Below, piece by piece: positions 33,667 to 43,400 of a DNA stretch of 64,000 nucleotides (the stretch's first letter is position 1; every line of letters begins with the position of its first letter). A program made the translations under genes and the position numbers. The stretch is from assembly GCA_002946415.1 (NCBI GenBank), contig NJPS01000046.1, positions 2,108,001-2,172,000 of the forward strand, read 5' to 3'. A model generated the notes under the pieces. It was not told the origin of the DNA. It worked only from the letters and a program-made list of their open reading frames with translations, and did no database searches. Source of the stretch: Rutstroemia sp. NJR-2017a BVV2. Taxonomy: Eukaryota > Ascomycota > Leotiomycetes > Helotiales > Rutstroemiaceae.

Positions 33667-34875
33667 TCAAACGATTTCGGCATATTTCAATACATCAACC
33701 CTCATGCAATGTAATCTAAAGGGAACGTTCAAATGTTCCATTAGCTCATCTGTATCTTTGAACTTACGCCCGCAACCTGGTGTCCCGTAACGAGGGAAAT
33801 CGCAAACAGTTTCGCTTCCGACCGTGTGTCTGGCGCTACACATTTCCTGAACCCAATCATTAAAGTCATTAACATATTTTTTTGCGCATTTAGCCCCAAT
33901 TTCGGTATCGAAATGGGCAATCAAGCTGTCCTTTCTCGTGAACCGACCCCCACAGCCATTGTCGTCGACATGGACACATGAATATCCCTTGAAACTATGG
34001 ATCCTTTCATGTCGATTGCGGTCTTTGATTCTTGTAAAAGCTCTTTTACAAGTGCTACACGTATACGGCTTTTCTTCGGAATGGACTCTCAAGTGCTCCT
34101 TCAGCGTAGCCTTCCTTGTATAACTTCGAAGGCAATCCGGACAACAATACTTTTGCTTCTTGCCCGGACTCCCAAACTTTTTGGTACATTTCCAACAGTC
34201 GAGTGAGCTCGTCATAGTGCAATCCTTGCCACATGTTCGGCAGCAACCTTGCTTTGGTGCTTGTTCGGGGCTGCTAGGACTTTGGCGGGTTTCTTCCTGA
34301 TCGACTGTGTTTCCACTGGAGGAGGGCTCTTGGTTAGGAGACGCAGATGCAGATGATGAGCCAGGGTGTGTGGCTGGTGGGGAAAAGGAAGTTGGAACCG
34401 GCGCATCCCGGTTATCGATATGCCACGGATTCAGCGTGTCCCCACGATGCAAAGAGTGAAGGACACCTGCAGCTTCCGCGACCTGTCGCTGTGAACCCGG
34501 AGCTCTGGAGTTTCTTTGACCCGTAAGAGATCCTGTGGGATCTGGAACTTCGAGCTGCTGCTGATTTGTGTACGGAGGCCAAGTTGAATGAACAAGACCG
34601 TTGTGGGAATTTGAATTCGGAGGCAAGGATGTGATGGTTGGATTTTTGTTGGCGTTCGGCGCAGAGGAGACGGAGACACCAAACCCCCAATATATTTTAT
34701 ATTGGAAGTCATCGATAGCATCTATCAATGTTCTTATGTGAAAGAAAAGATACGGGTCGGCCTCACCATGATGACGGCGAAGGGATGCAATCAAGTTCTC
34801 TAGCCTTGCGATAAGTCCGTGCGTTGTGGTTGTGTCTACCAACGGCGGCGCTGGGGAGCTGAAAATTTCTGCCAT
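33667..34875 (-). CDS. C2H2 zinc-finger protein
   Basis: Nuclear, probably a DNA-binding transcription factor. I place the start at the ATG at 34875 (MAEIFSSPAPP), giving 402 aa, because the frame upstream runs into repeat sequence. N-terminal 210 residues: a short helical part (LIARLENLIASLRRH) then Ser/Pro/Asn-rich disorder. A Cys-rich stretch (CCRTCGKDC, CWKCTKKF) precedes two canonical fingers: YCCPDCLRSYTRKATLKEHL and YTCSTCKRAFTRIKDRNRHE, both C-x2-C-x12-H-x3-H. A third degenerate finger (CGGRFTRKDSLIAHF) and a last one (GCGRKFKDTDELMEHL) follow. No introns. This late layout is common in fungal C2H2 proteins of repeat-rich accessory regions. Targets unknown. Confidence 0.83.
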   Translation of the reverse strand: MAEIFSSPAPPLVDTTTTHGLIARLENLIASLRRHHGEADPYLFFHIRTLIDAIDDFQYKIYWGFGVSVSSAPNANKNPTITSLPPNSNSHNGLVHSTWPPYTNQQQLEVPDPTGSLTGQRNSRAPGSQRQVAEAAGVLHSLHRGDTLNPWHIDNRDAPVPTSFSPPATHPGSSSASASPNQEPSSSGNTVDQEETRQSPSSPEQAPKQGCCRTCGKDCTMTSSLDCWKCTKKFGSPGKKQKYCCPDCLRSYTRKATLKEHLRVHSEEKPYTCSTCKRAFTRIKDRNRHERIHSFKGYSCVHVDDNGCGGRFTRKDSLIAHFDTEIGAKCAKKYVNDFNDWVQEMCSARHTVGSETVCDFPRYGTPGCGRKFKDTDELMEHLNVPFRLHCMRVDVLKYAEIV

Positions 34876-35021
34876 GATGGCATATATTGTATTTCTCCAA
34901 ATAGGGACGAATAGCCGATAGAGTAACTGGAAGTTCAAGAAGTTTCGAATGTGCGAGATACTCAAAGCAATAAATATTTGCGGATTGTTGACGAGGTAAT
35001 AATGAGCTGTATAGGTATGCG

Positions 35022-36796
35022 ATTTACAGGGCCATGATATTGTTTTTGTATCTGCGAGTAAGATTCTGACAGGGCCATGATTCGACCAATATGCGTTTCG
35101 CATGGCCGGAACACAATACACAGTCGCGATTCTTTGCAGAGCCGCGGTACCTTTACAGGGCCATGATTTTTCAAAGCCCTGACCTTTCACGGTCCGCCAT
35201 TCTTTGCAGGGCCAGGAATTTTCCAAGGCTAATTATATAACGTCGTGATTTTGCATGGCCATGAATCTGCAGGGTTACCAATTACCAAATACCAATGATG
35301 CGATCGGATCTACCGACGCAATTACACTACTTTTGTGCTTCCTGGCCGGGGGGAACGCAATTAATTGCGATGTGATTCTTTGCAGGGCCACGATTTTGCA
35401 GGGCCAGTGAACCAGAGCTCCAGATGTGTTAGTACCTCGATGAAATTTTCTCGGTACAGTTATAGCCTACTGACAAAATTGTATCAACATTATGTACGGG
35501 TGCAATATTTTGTTTTGCTTGATCCAATGCAGCTGATGTGTGCGTTTGATAGGACATGTACACATTCATATACACATTATGGTAGGTTGGTCTTCCCTTT
35601 CTTCCGCGAGCAGGCGTGCAAGACTTCCAACAAAATTACCCCAGAAATACGTGATGAAAGGGAACCATAAAGTAGATTGTCCAAGAAGTGATTTTGCAGG
35701 GCCATGAGTGTACAGTCCAGATGCGACATGCAAAAAAAAGAGAATGGAGAACGGCAACAAGTACTGCAGTTATACCCTGTACTGCCAGGTACATTGAGAT
35801 TCATGACATCTATCCATGTCGCCTTTCATCGTGCAGCAGACATGACATTGCTGGGCCTTCGGAATGTTCTCGACCCCAGAAATCCTGCAGGGCCATGATC
35901 TTCGAGCCCGCTTTACCGGTTCAAACTGGTGTGGCGGTGCAGAAATTGGTTTCCTTATTGTCAGTGTCTGGGGTTCTGCTCCTTCCGACGCAAGACCAAC
36001 AAGTGACTGGAAAAAGGCAAGTATGAAACAATGCCAATGATCTGCATCCAGATTGCAGCAACGCTAGATTGCTTTGGTCTCGATGATGTTTGCATTACTC
36101 CCAGCTGATATCCTCCCCCCAGCACCGAATCTGGCCCACGGGGTACGTATCCGGGGCCAGAACTAGTACCGACCAGGAACTCTAAGGTCGAATCTTCCTC
36201 CCACTGTCCTTCCGCCAGGCTTCCTAGTCGACAACGGAAAAGTCCAGGCCGGTAAGTTGCCCTCCACAGTAATTTTATTTTTTAATATAACTATCTACGC
36301 CATATGGAAGGTGAACGGCTAACCAAAACTGATTCTGCTACAGTAAATTCGTCTTGGCCAAGGATAGTGGAGTGTGCACACCCAGACCGACCGTGCAGGG
36401 CCATTCAAATTCAGTCGCATTTGTATCGCAAACGCTCACTCCACGCTCACGCCCACGCTCACACCCGCAAACGCTCACTCCATACTTCCACTGACCGCAG
36501 ACCTTTCCTCCAAAAAATCAGCCTGCTTTTCTATTAACCTTCCTTGCTAAACCATGCATTTTTTGCTTACCCTCTGTCTGACCTGCTTGTGTACATTTTC
36601 TTTTCAACCTATCACATACCTAGAAGACTACATTCGGTAAGAATCTTCGATTCAGCATCGCCAGCATTGTTCTGTCTACATTATTTTGTCTGCATTGTCT
36701 TGTCTTTTCAGCAACTTAGAAATGCCGACGACGCTGACAGCGCCAGGACGCATACACATCGGTCCAAAATCGTGTCTTGAACCAGCAGGGCCATCT
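35022..36796. repeat. Dispersed short repeat, consensus TTTGCAGGGCCATGATTTT
   Basis: At least ten copies or near copies: about 35022, 35066, 35092, 35132, 35150, 35202, 35244, 35373, 35392, 35691, 35884, 36392 and 36784. The core CAGGGCCATGA is well kept while spacing is irregular (20-350 bp). On the minus strand copies read AAATCATGGCCCTGTAAA and so contain a start codon in good context followed by GCC CTG and often a stop. The block lies between the C2H2 gene and the small TM-protein gene, covering both putative promoters. No gene is otherwise supported in 34876-37004. Confidence 0.7.
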
Positions 36797-36832
36797 GGAG
36801 GGATGCTGGTAGTATCATGTATAAAGCATCTG

Positions 36833-36978
36833 CTCTCGCTCGTATTTCACTCTACTCACTTCGAGTTTTCGTACAGCAATCACCACCGCGCATAACAACC
36901 ATCTCCTCTCGCTCATATTTCACTCTACTCACTTCGAGTTTTCGTACAGCAATCACCACCGCGCATAACAACCATCTC
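36833..36978. repeat. 73-bp tandem duplication in a leader
   Basis: Two nearly identical 73-bp copies (36833-36905, 36906-36978) with core CACTTCGAGTTTTCGTACAG, ending 26 bp before the ATG of the next gene. Only about one or two differences (CTCGTATTT against CTCATATTT), so the duplication is recent. Confidence 0.9.
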
Positions 36979-37004
36979 CTATTTCACTTTACCATCGCCA
37001 TAAC

Positions 37005-37542
37005 ATGGCTCCTCTATCGACCGAAAGTCAACAAGCTCAAAACATCTGGACGCCTGATGTCATTGCAACGATTGTTTATCGGGTTATCATGGTTATTGTT
37101 AGCCTGATATACATTTGGAGAAAAACATACTATTCCCCGCGTCGGGTAGACGGCAGTAAGCCTAAATGATCCCTATCCCCCCACAGCAAAGCCCCTTAAA
37201 GTTAAGGTTATGTCGCTAACCGCCTATTCCACCCCAACAGTGGAACAATTAAGGTTACTCCACCTCCAGCTCCTCGCGGCACAGACGTCAACTTCGCAAT
37301 CTACAACACACGAGCCGATAGACCCTTCCACTACGACCAACGCTCCGAAATCAACAACTGCGGCTGATATCATGGCAGTCACTGCGCAAGGCCTTGGATC
37401 TGTCGTCTCAACGGTGCTCAATGACGGGAACGACGACGGACCTTCTTTGACATTTAACACCACTTCCTATGGTGTAACGGCCTCGCCCGAGCGTGTGAAG
37501 CACAGAGATGACGGATATTTGGAATTAGCAGCTATGAAATAG
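37005..37542 (+). CDS. Small single-pass membrane protein, hypothetical
   Basis: Exons 37005-37155 and 37241-37542 (85-nt intron, phase 1, GTAAGC..CAACAG) give about 150 aa. One TM segment at residues about 18-38 (DVIATIVYRVIMVIVSLIYI) is followed by a basic WRKTYYSPRR stop-transfer sequence. The C-terminal part is soluble, Thr/Ser-rich (TSTSQSTTHEPIDPSTTTN) and ends with RDDGYLELAAMK. I recognise no family. The intron and consistent frame support a real gene; its leader carries a 73-bp tandem duplication and the CAGGGCCATG repeats lie upstream. Confidence 0.5.
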
Positions 37543-37797
37543 CATCTTTGGGTGGTGGTCTTAAACGTTGTGTCAAATACATAGCGTGGTGTTAGGCGCG
37601 GGTAGGCTAGCGGCCAGGCTAGTAGGATCTACATCTGACCGCGGAGTTAATTGTAGAACTATTTATGTACATTATTTTTCACTATCTGGATAATTGAACT
37701 CGGGGTCAAGACACCCAGTTTGAGGTCTCGCTACAAAATGATTAGCTCTTTGTAATGTTCTCCCTGCCCGGTTCATTGTCTGCTGCAGAAATCTTGG

Positions 37798-38026
37798 TAG
37801 GCTGCGAAATGGGTACCCATGGGTGGGTTTTCCAGTTGTCCAGCTACCCAGCAGGGGTGACACCTACCTGAAATGGCCCCGTGATAGCCAGTACATTAAG
37901 TAGGTAGGAAAAATGGCCCCAACCCACCCAATGGATACCTATCAGCTATCATAACCCACCCATGGGTGCCCCAACCTGGCGAATACCCTACGGAGGTACC
38001 CTCCCGGTGGGTAGGTTCACAGCCTA
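37798..38026. mobile_element. hAT-like MITE, 229 bp
   Basis: Left end TAGGCTGCGAAATGGGTACC and right end (reverse complement) TAGGCTGTGAACCTACCCACC form an inverted repeat. Flanks are AATCTTGG (37790-37797) and AGCCTTGG (38027-38034), an 8-bp target duplication differing by two transitions. The interior is filled with ACCCATGGGT / GGGTACCC palindromic boxes, a likely subterminal binding array. No coding capacity. Confidence 0.75.
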
Positions 38027-38034
38027 AGCCTTGG

Positions 38035-39048
38035 CCTACGCCAATTCTAGAAGTTGCTTTATCATTGATATTTCTGCAGTCTCGTTATTTAATATCAAAA
38101 CAAACATCACCATCAACTCGCTTTCTAAATTCAGTAGGAACAACCATAGGCATAACACCCCGGGCATGAACACCAAGATGTACTCCTTCGCTACAGCAGG
38201 TATATCCGTATCCCAGCACACTCTTTGGAAATGCGAAAAGGCCTTGCTATCCCCGTTTTCTTTCGCTAAATGTGATCTACCACCAAATCGGGCATGGGTG
38301 GTATGTTCAACGCCTGGTTCCATGCCTTGTTCTCGTACGGCATTCGTCACATTAAAGAATTCAGAATAAGTTCTGCGAGAAAGCTGAAAACAGTTGAGAC
38401 TCATGAAGAGTACAAAAATCATGCAGTTAGATTGGCTTCGCTATTCGCCGCATTCTCCCCATAGCTTGGCATGCTGATGTTCCTGACCCACCACTCAGGT
38501 GTAGCGCCTGAACTGGCTTCTCGGGTAAATTGACTGTCCAGATGAGTTATGAGTGTCTAATGCACCTTCGGTTCGCCCTATTACAGAGGTTTGAGATCGA
38601 GTAGCAGGACCGCGTGGGAAAAAAGCCGACTTCACTGGTTGGGTTAACCGTAGGGTTCCACGGAATTTTGTGCAGATTGTGTCACTATAGGATATGATGA
38701 ACATGTCAAATAAGATTCAGTAATTGGATTTATATTTGCTGAGAACATAACTTGTGAAGCCGCAAGCGGTCCATGTAACGTTTTAGCTTCGGGTTACACT
38801 AATTCTAGCACCAAAAATAAGTGGAAATATCACCTCACATAATCAATCTAAGCTTCAAACTATCTCACACTAATCCATCTCAGACAAGTAGATATCCTCA
38901 TCGGATTCTCACTGGCATCCCAATAGCTGGACGGGGGTGTCTGATTCGAGCCATCCAACATCATCTGCGCGTTTCCATAGGCTCTGTACACGGATCCCTC
39001 TGCAACGGCCGCCTGCCTTGGAAAACTCATCTTGGACGCCGTGGCCCA
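38035..39048. other. Intergenic region
   Basis: About 1 kb. The 128-aa minus ORF (38036-38422) and its plus-strand partner have no recognisable domain; one could be a gene remnant, but I see no support. Otherwise nothing. Confidence 0.4.
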
Positions 39049-39914
39049 TCAATCTGGCCCGAATGCTGATTGAATCCAAGCTCTATCCTTAGTCTCCTCA
39101 GCCGTGGGTGGGTGCTGCGCTTGATAGACACTTGACGCATCCGCGGCCCAACGCGCTTGATTCCTCTCGAGGTCAGCCAGATGATCGTCGATCCAATAGG
39201 CATATAAAGCACGTAGTGAGGCGATCTGACCAGGAGGCGCTCTGGGTTCACCCGCATAAGCGTTTTGATTCCACGGGTACACCGTGTCGAATACGTGGCA
39301 CGTTAGGTCAATCCAATTGGAGACGCACATCAACTTATCCCAAATAGCGTCGCCGCCGGATAGTGCAAACGCAAGGTACTCGAAAACCCCGGCATTGTTA
39401 CGAATATGCTGTTGCGTCTTTATCTTGTTCTCCATGAGGATTTTCGGATAGTCCCCTTTAAACCAATGCCCCTTGAAACCATTGATCGGCGCCCACACCA
39501 AGGCCAAGTTAACTGAAGTGCGCACTTTTGTTAGCCGTGTCTTCTGAATGACACCATCCGAGCGTCTGAAACCGTAGGCCAGCACCAGAATAGGGAATTC
39601 AGACCCATCTGCCGCGGTAGGTGTATGAAAGCTGCGTGCTGGCCATCTTGAATGGGGCGCCAAACTGCGTCTCTTCCATGATCACCTGCAAGACTGCAAG
39701 ATTGTGGGAGTCAGTAAGTACCTATCACGAAAACATTTTGAAGGAAAACGAGTAGTTCATATAATGAAGGAAAGGAGTGGGATCTGAGATGGGGGACTAG
39801 GTAGTGAGAGCAAAGGGTACTCAATGGATTAAGCTTACCCCAATTGGCCGACGGCATCACCCATCCGCCAAGGTAATGCAGCACCACTCCATAGCCATGT
39901 GATGAATGCTCCAA
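39049..39914 (-). pseudogene. Hypothetical broken gene
   Basis: A 200-codon open frame (39663-39049: SFHTPTAADGSEFPILVLAYG ... YWIDDHLADLERNQARW) with good coding composition but no in-frame ATG; a stop lies just upstream. An upstream segment (about 39914-39838, VVLHYLGGWVMPSANWG) followed by GTAAGC and by CTTGCAG acceptors looks like a preceding exon, and splicing leads into IMEETQFGAPFKMASTQLSY in a different frame from the long ORF. So either there is a frameshift or I miss an intron. Family not recognised. Surrounded by MITE and repeat DNA. Confidence 0.35.
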
Positions 39915-40487
39915 TGCTCCAAAGTTTTATGGCCAGGCTAAACTTGTTGATTTCTCCACCAGAATCGGTTTGATTGTATATTGCGTAATGCCAGATTCTT
40001 GCCACGAGCTACATTCGTTCATTTTAAACTTGACGAAAATTATGTTTCGCAGTGGAGGGCTCATTACTATAGCGAACATTCATCGGCTTCATATATTCCT
40101 AATTTTCACCTCACTGACATAAACGCGTACATGGTGGTCCGTGTAGTGAGTAGGGAGTACTCCAGCCTCAACGATCCCTTGTCAGGTGATAAGAAGGTCA
40201 AAGTGTCAGTGTCCGCGACCGCCTTCCTCTTTCGGCGGCGGGCGGTAATTGCCCTTCTTCGCCGAAAATATAATACCGTTTTCACCCTGGACGGACCACA
40301 CCTTATTTTCACCATACAAAAAAAACGGTATTACGGTGTAATACCAAAGGAATAAGGTTAGGAATAGTGTTATTGTTAGGGTAAGACTCTATACTTGAGT
40401 TGAAGGCTCTAGAGCCTTCCATGCCTGAGCAAGCCAAGCTCTTCCTGAGCTTTCCACGATTCACGTGATCGGCTTGATCACCATTTA
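39915..40487. other. Intergenic region 3' of the NLR gene
   Basis: About 570 bp. The 124-aa plus ORF has no domain. GGTATTACGGTGTAATACC near 40326-40344 is an imperfect palindrome and could form a hairpin. Confidence 0.4.
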
Positions 40488-43400
40488 TCATCCAACAGAA
40501 ACAGCTTTTTCAAGCCTCTCCACCACAGTCTCATGTCCCCCCGCCTTAGCCGCTTGCCACGCCGTCTCCCCATGATAACGAGCAGCAGCAGCATTGATAT
40601 CGGCGCCTGCAGCTAGGAGTATCTCCACTACCGTCTCATGCCTTCCCTCTGCAGCCGCTTGCAACGCCGTCCGCCCTTGATAATAATAATCAGCAGCAGC
40701 AGCATTAACATCAGCGCCCGCAGCTAGGAGTATCTCTACTACCGTCTCATGCCCTCCCTCTGCAGCCGCTTGCAACGCCGTCCGCCCTTGATAATAATCA
40801 GCAGCAGCAGCATTAACATCAGCGCCCGCAGCTAGGAGTATCTCTACTACCGTCTCATGCCCTCCCCCCGCAGCCGCCTGCAACGCTGTCCGCCCATGAT
40901 AATCAGCAGCAGCAGTATTAACATCAGCGCCCGCAGCTAGGAGCCTCTCCACTACCGTCTCATGCCCTCCCTCTGCAGCTGCTTGCAACGCCGTCCGCCC
41001 ATGATCAACAGCACCAGCAGCAGCATTAACATCAGCGCCCGCAGCTAAGAGCCTCTCCACCACAGTCTCATGCCCTCCTCTTGCAGCCGCCTGCAACGCT
41101 GTCCGCCCAGAAGTACGAGCAGCAGCAGCATTAACATCGGCGCCCGCAGCTAAGAGCCTCTCCACTACAGTCTCATGCCCACCCCCCGCAGCCGCTTGCA
41201 ACGCTGTCCGCCCAAAAATACGAGCAGCAGCAGCATTAACATCGGCGCCCGCAGCTAAGAGCCTCTCCACTAAAGTCTCATGCCCACCCCCCGCAGCCGC
41301 TTGCAACGCTGTCCGCCCATGATCAACAGCAGCAGCAGCATTAATATCGGCGCCCGCAGCTAAGAGCCTCTCCACTACCGTCTCATGCCCTTCCCCCGCA
41401 GCCGCTTGCAACGCCGTCCACCCATGATAATCAACAGCAGCATTGAGATCGGCGCCCGCAGCTAGGAGCCTCTCCACAACCTCAAGGTGCCCTCTCTCAG
41501 CCGCCCAATGCAGTGCCATCTTTCCATATTTATCCTTGGGATAGACTGCGGCCCCCTTCTCAAGTAAGAGCCGCACCACAGTCTCATGCCCACTCTTCGC
41601 CGCGCGATGCAATGCCATTCTTGCATATTTATCTACCGTGTTGACCGCGGCCCCTTTCTCAAGCAAGAGCCGCACCACCTCCTCGTAGCCCTTAGACGCT
41701 GCCTCTCCTAAGGGAGAAAGACCGCTTGAAAGGCCGTTAATTTCAGCGTGTGCGCTAAGTAACGATATCACGACGCTTGGGTATCCTTCTCCTGCAGCGG
41801 TGACCAGCATCGCATTTCTCGACTGATTCGCGAATTCTAGATCCATTTTGAGTTCGGTGGGATAATCGAGGTCTATTTCGCACCACCGCTCCAACAGATT
41901 ACAAGCCTGCGATTGTGGGCTCTTTTGTAAGGTCTCGATGAGTCTCCTCATCTCGTCGTGAACAATTTTCGGTACGTCATTGGTTTGTCTCAAGTGGTCA
42001 AAATGTTTTGGAAGGTAAGCGAGGGTATAGTCGAGCAATGGGCGGTCGGATAATTCGCTAACGAAGCTCTGCGTGCCTTTAATTCCGTGTCCTTCGAGGC
42101 CTACCCGCGACTGCAATATTAGGCCTAAGTATCGTAGACACACAACTGCAATTTCCGTGTCTCCTCGCGCCACGTCAGTATCGAAGGGTTCGGCGAGCGA
42201 CTTGTCGAGGATGAAATCTCTCGTCGTCTGATGTAGAAGTTGAACAATATTCTGAGGACGACGAATCTGTTTGATAGTTAACTTTCTGTAAGGAAGTATG
42301 GTTACGATATGTTCATTACCTCTAACAACCCCCCACAATTATTAGCAATTCGATGCTCGAGATGAAATATCCGTAATTGTGAAATGGAAGCATCTAAGGG
42401 AGGGAATAGTTCCGGATCCGATGGTATTATAACAGCGTCTCCCAACTCATCTATCGTTATAGGTCGCTCTGCAAAAGCTGCCCAAGCCAGCATTTTTTTA
42501 CCTTCACGCATCTGGCATTGTTTGCGACTTTCCTTTAGCCTTTGAACAATGTGTTTGTAGAATGCTACAAGGTCGGATGGAAGACTCTTGAGTAAGTTCG
42601 TGATGTCGACTTCACTGAATCCGTCGGGAATTAGTTCTCCCAACTCTCTTAAAACCAGAGAAACCCAGAGAAATACGCCTTCGCAACGTTCGATCAAGTC
42701 ATCCCGTACTCTGTTGAGGTTTCCGTCTGGAATTTCGTGTTTCTTTGAGAGGTCATTTAGGCCTTTGATAATGACGGTTTCGATGTCTCGACGATTTTCT
42801 TGTTGAAGAATGATATGACCATATTCCTTCAGATGTATCTGGATATCGCGGTGGGGTCTGCTAGCAATTAAGACCTTAAATATGCAAGGAGGCTTTGATG
42901 AGCGAAGGTCTGAGAGAAAATCGAGAATTTCCGGTCTCCCGACTTTTTCGGATTCATCCATAGCATCTACAACGATGTAGATTTTAAGTTGAGTTTGGGC
43001 ATTACGAAGCGATAGGAACAGGGATTTCAGGTCTTTGTAAGACCATTCTGGACCATTGTCAGTCGTCCGCAATTTTCTATATGCTAGTTGAAAAGAAGGG
43101 AAGAGCTTGCTATTCCCCTGGAGAATTTGATACAGTAGTGATCGGAGCATCAGTGTATGGCTAGTCTCAGTCGCCCCCCCTCTGAAGCTGTAGAAGAAAG
43201 TAGCAATGATGACATCGCGGTCGGTGGCTAATTGGTCAACATATTCTGCGTTTGTATTCTCAGTTGTCGTCATTTTTTGGGGTTTTAAATGAGACGAGCT
43301 GTGACTCTTCGTTTGCATAGATAGTATAGACTCAATCGCCTTCAAGTCAACAACACGCTTTACCAACGTGGACTTTCCACTTCCGGGCTTTCCATGTAGC

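Noticed and set aside
34876..35226. N-terminal extension of the C2H2 protein
   Set aside because: The extra 117 codons are made of the CAGGGCCATG repeat (repeated SWPCK) and do not look like conserved protein; treated as upstream repeat.
38036..38422. 128-codon minus ORF and its plus-strand counterpart
   Set aside because: No recognised family and open on both strands; could be a gene remnant but evidence is insufficient.
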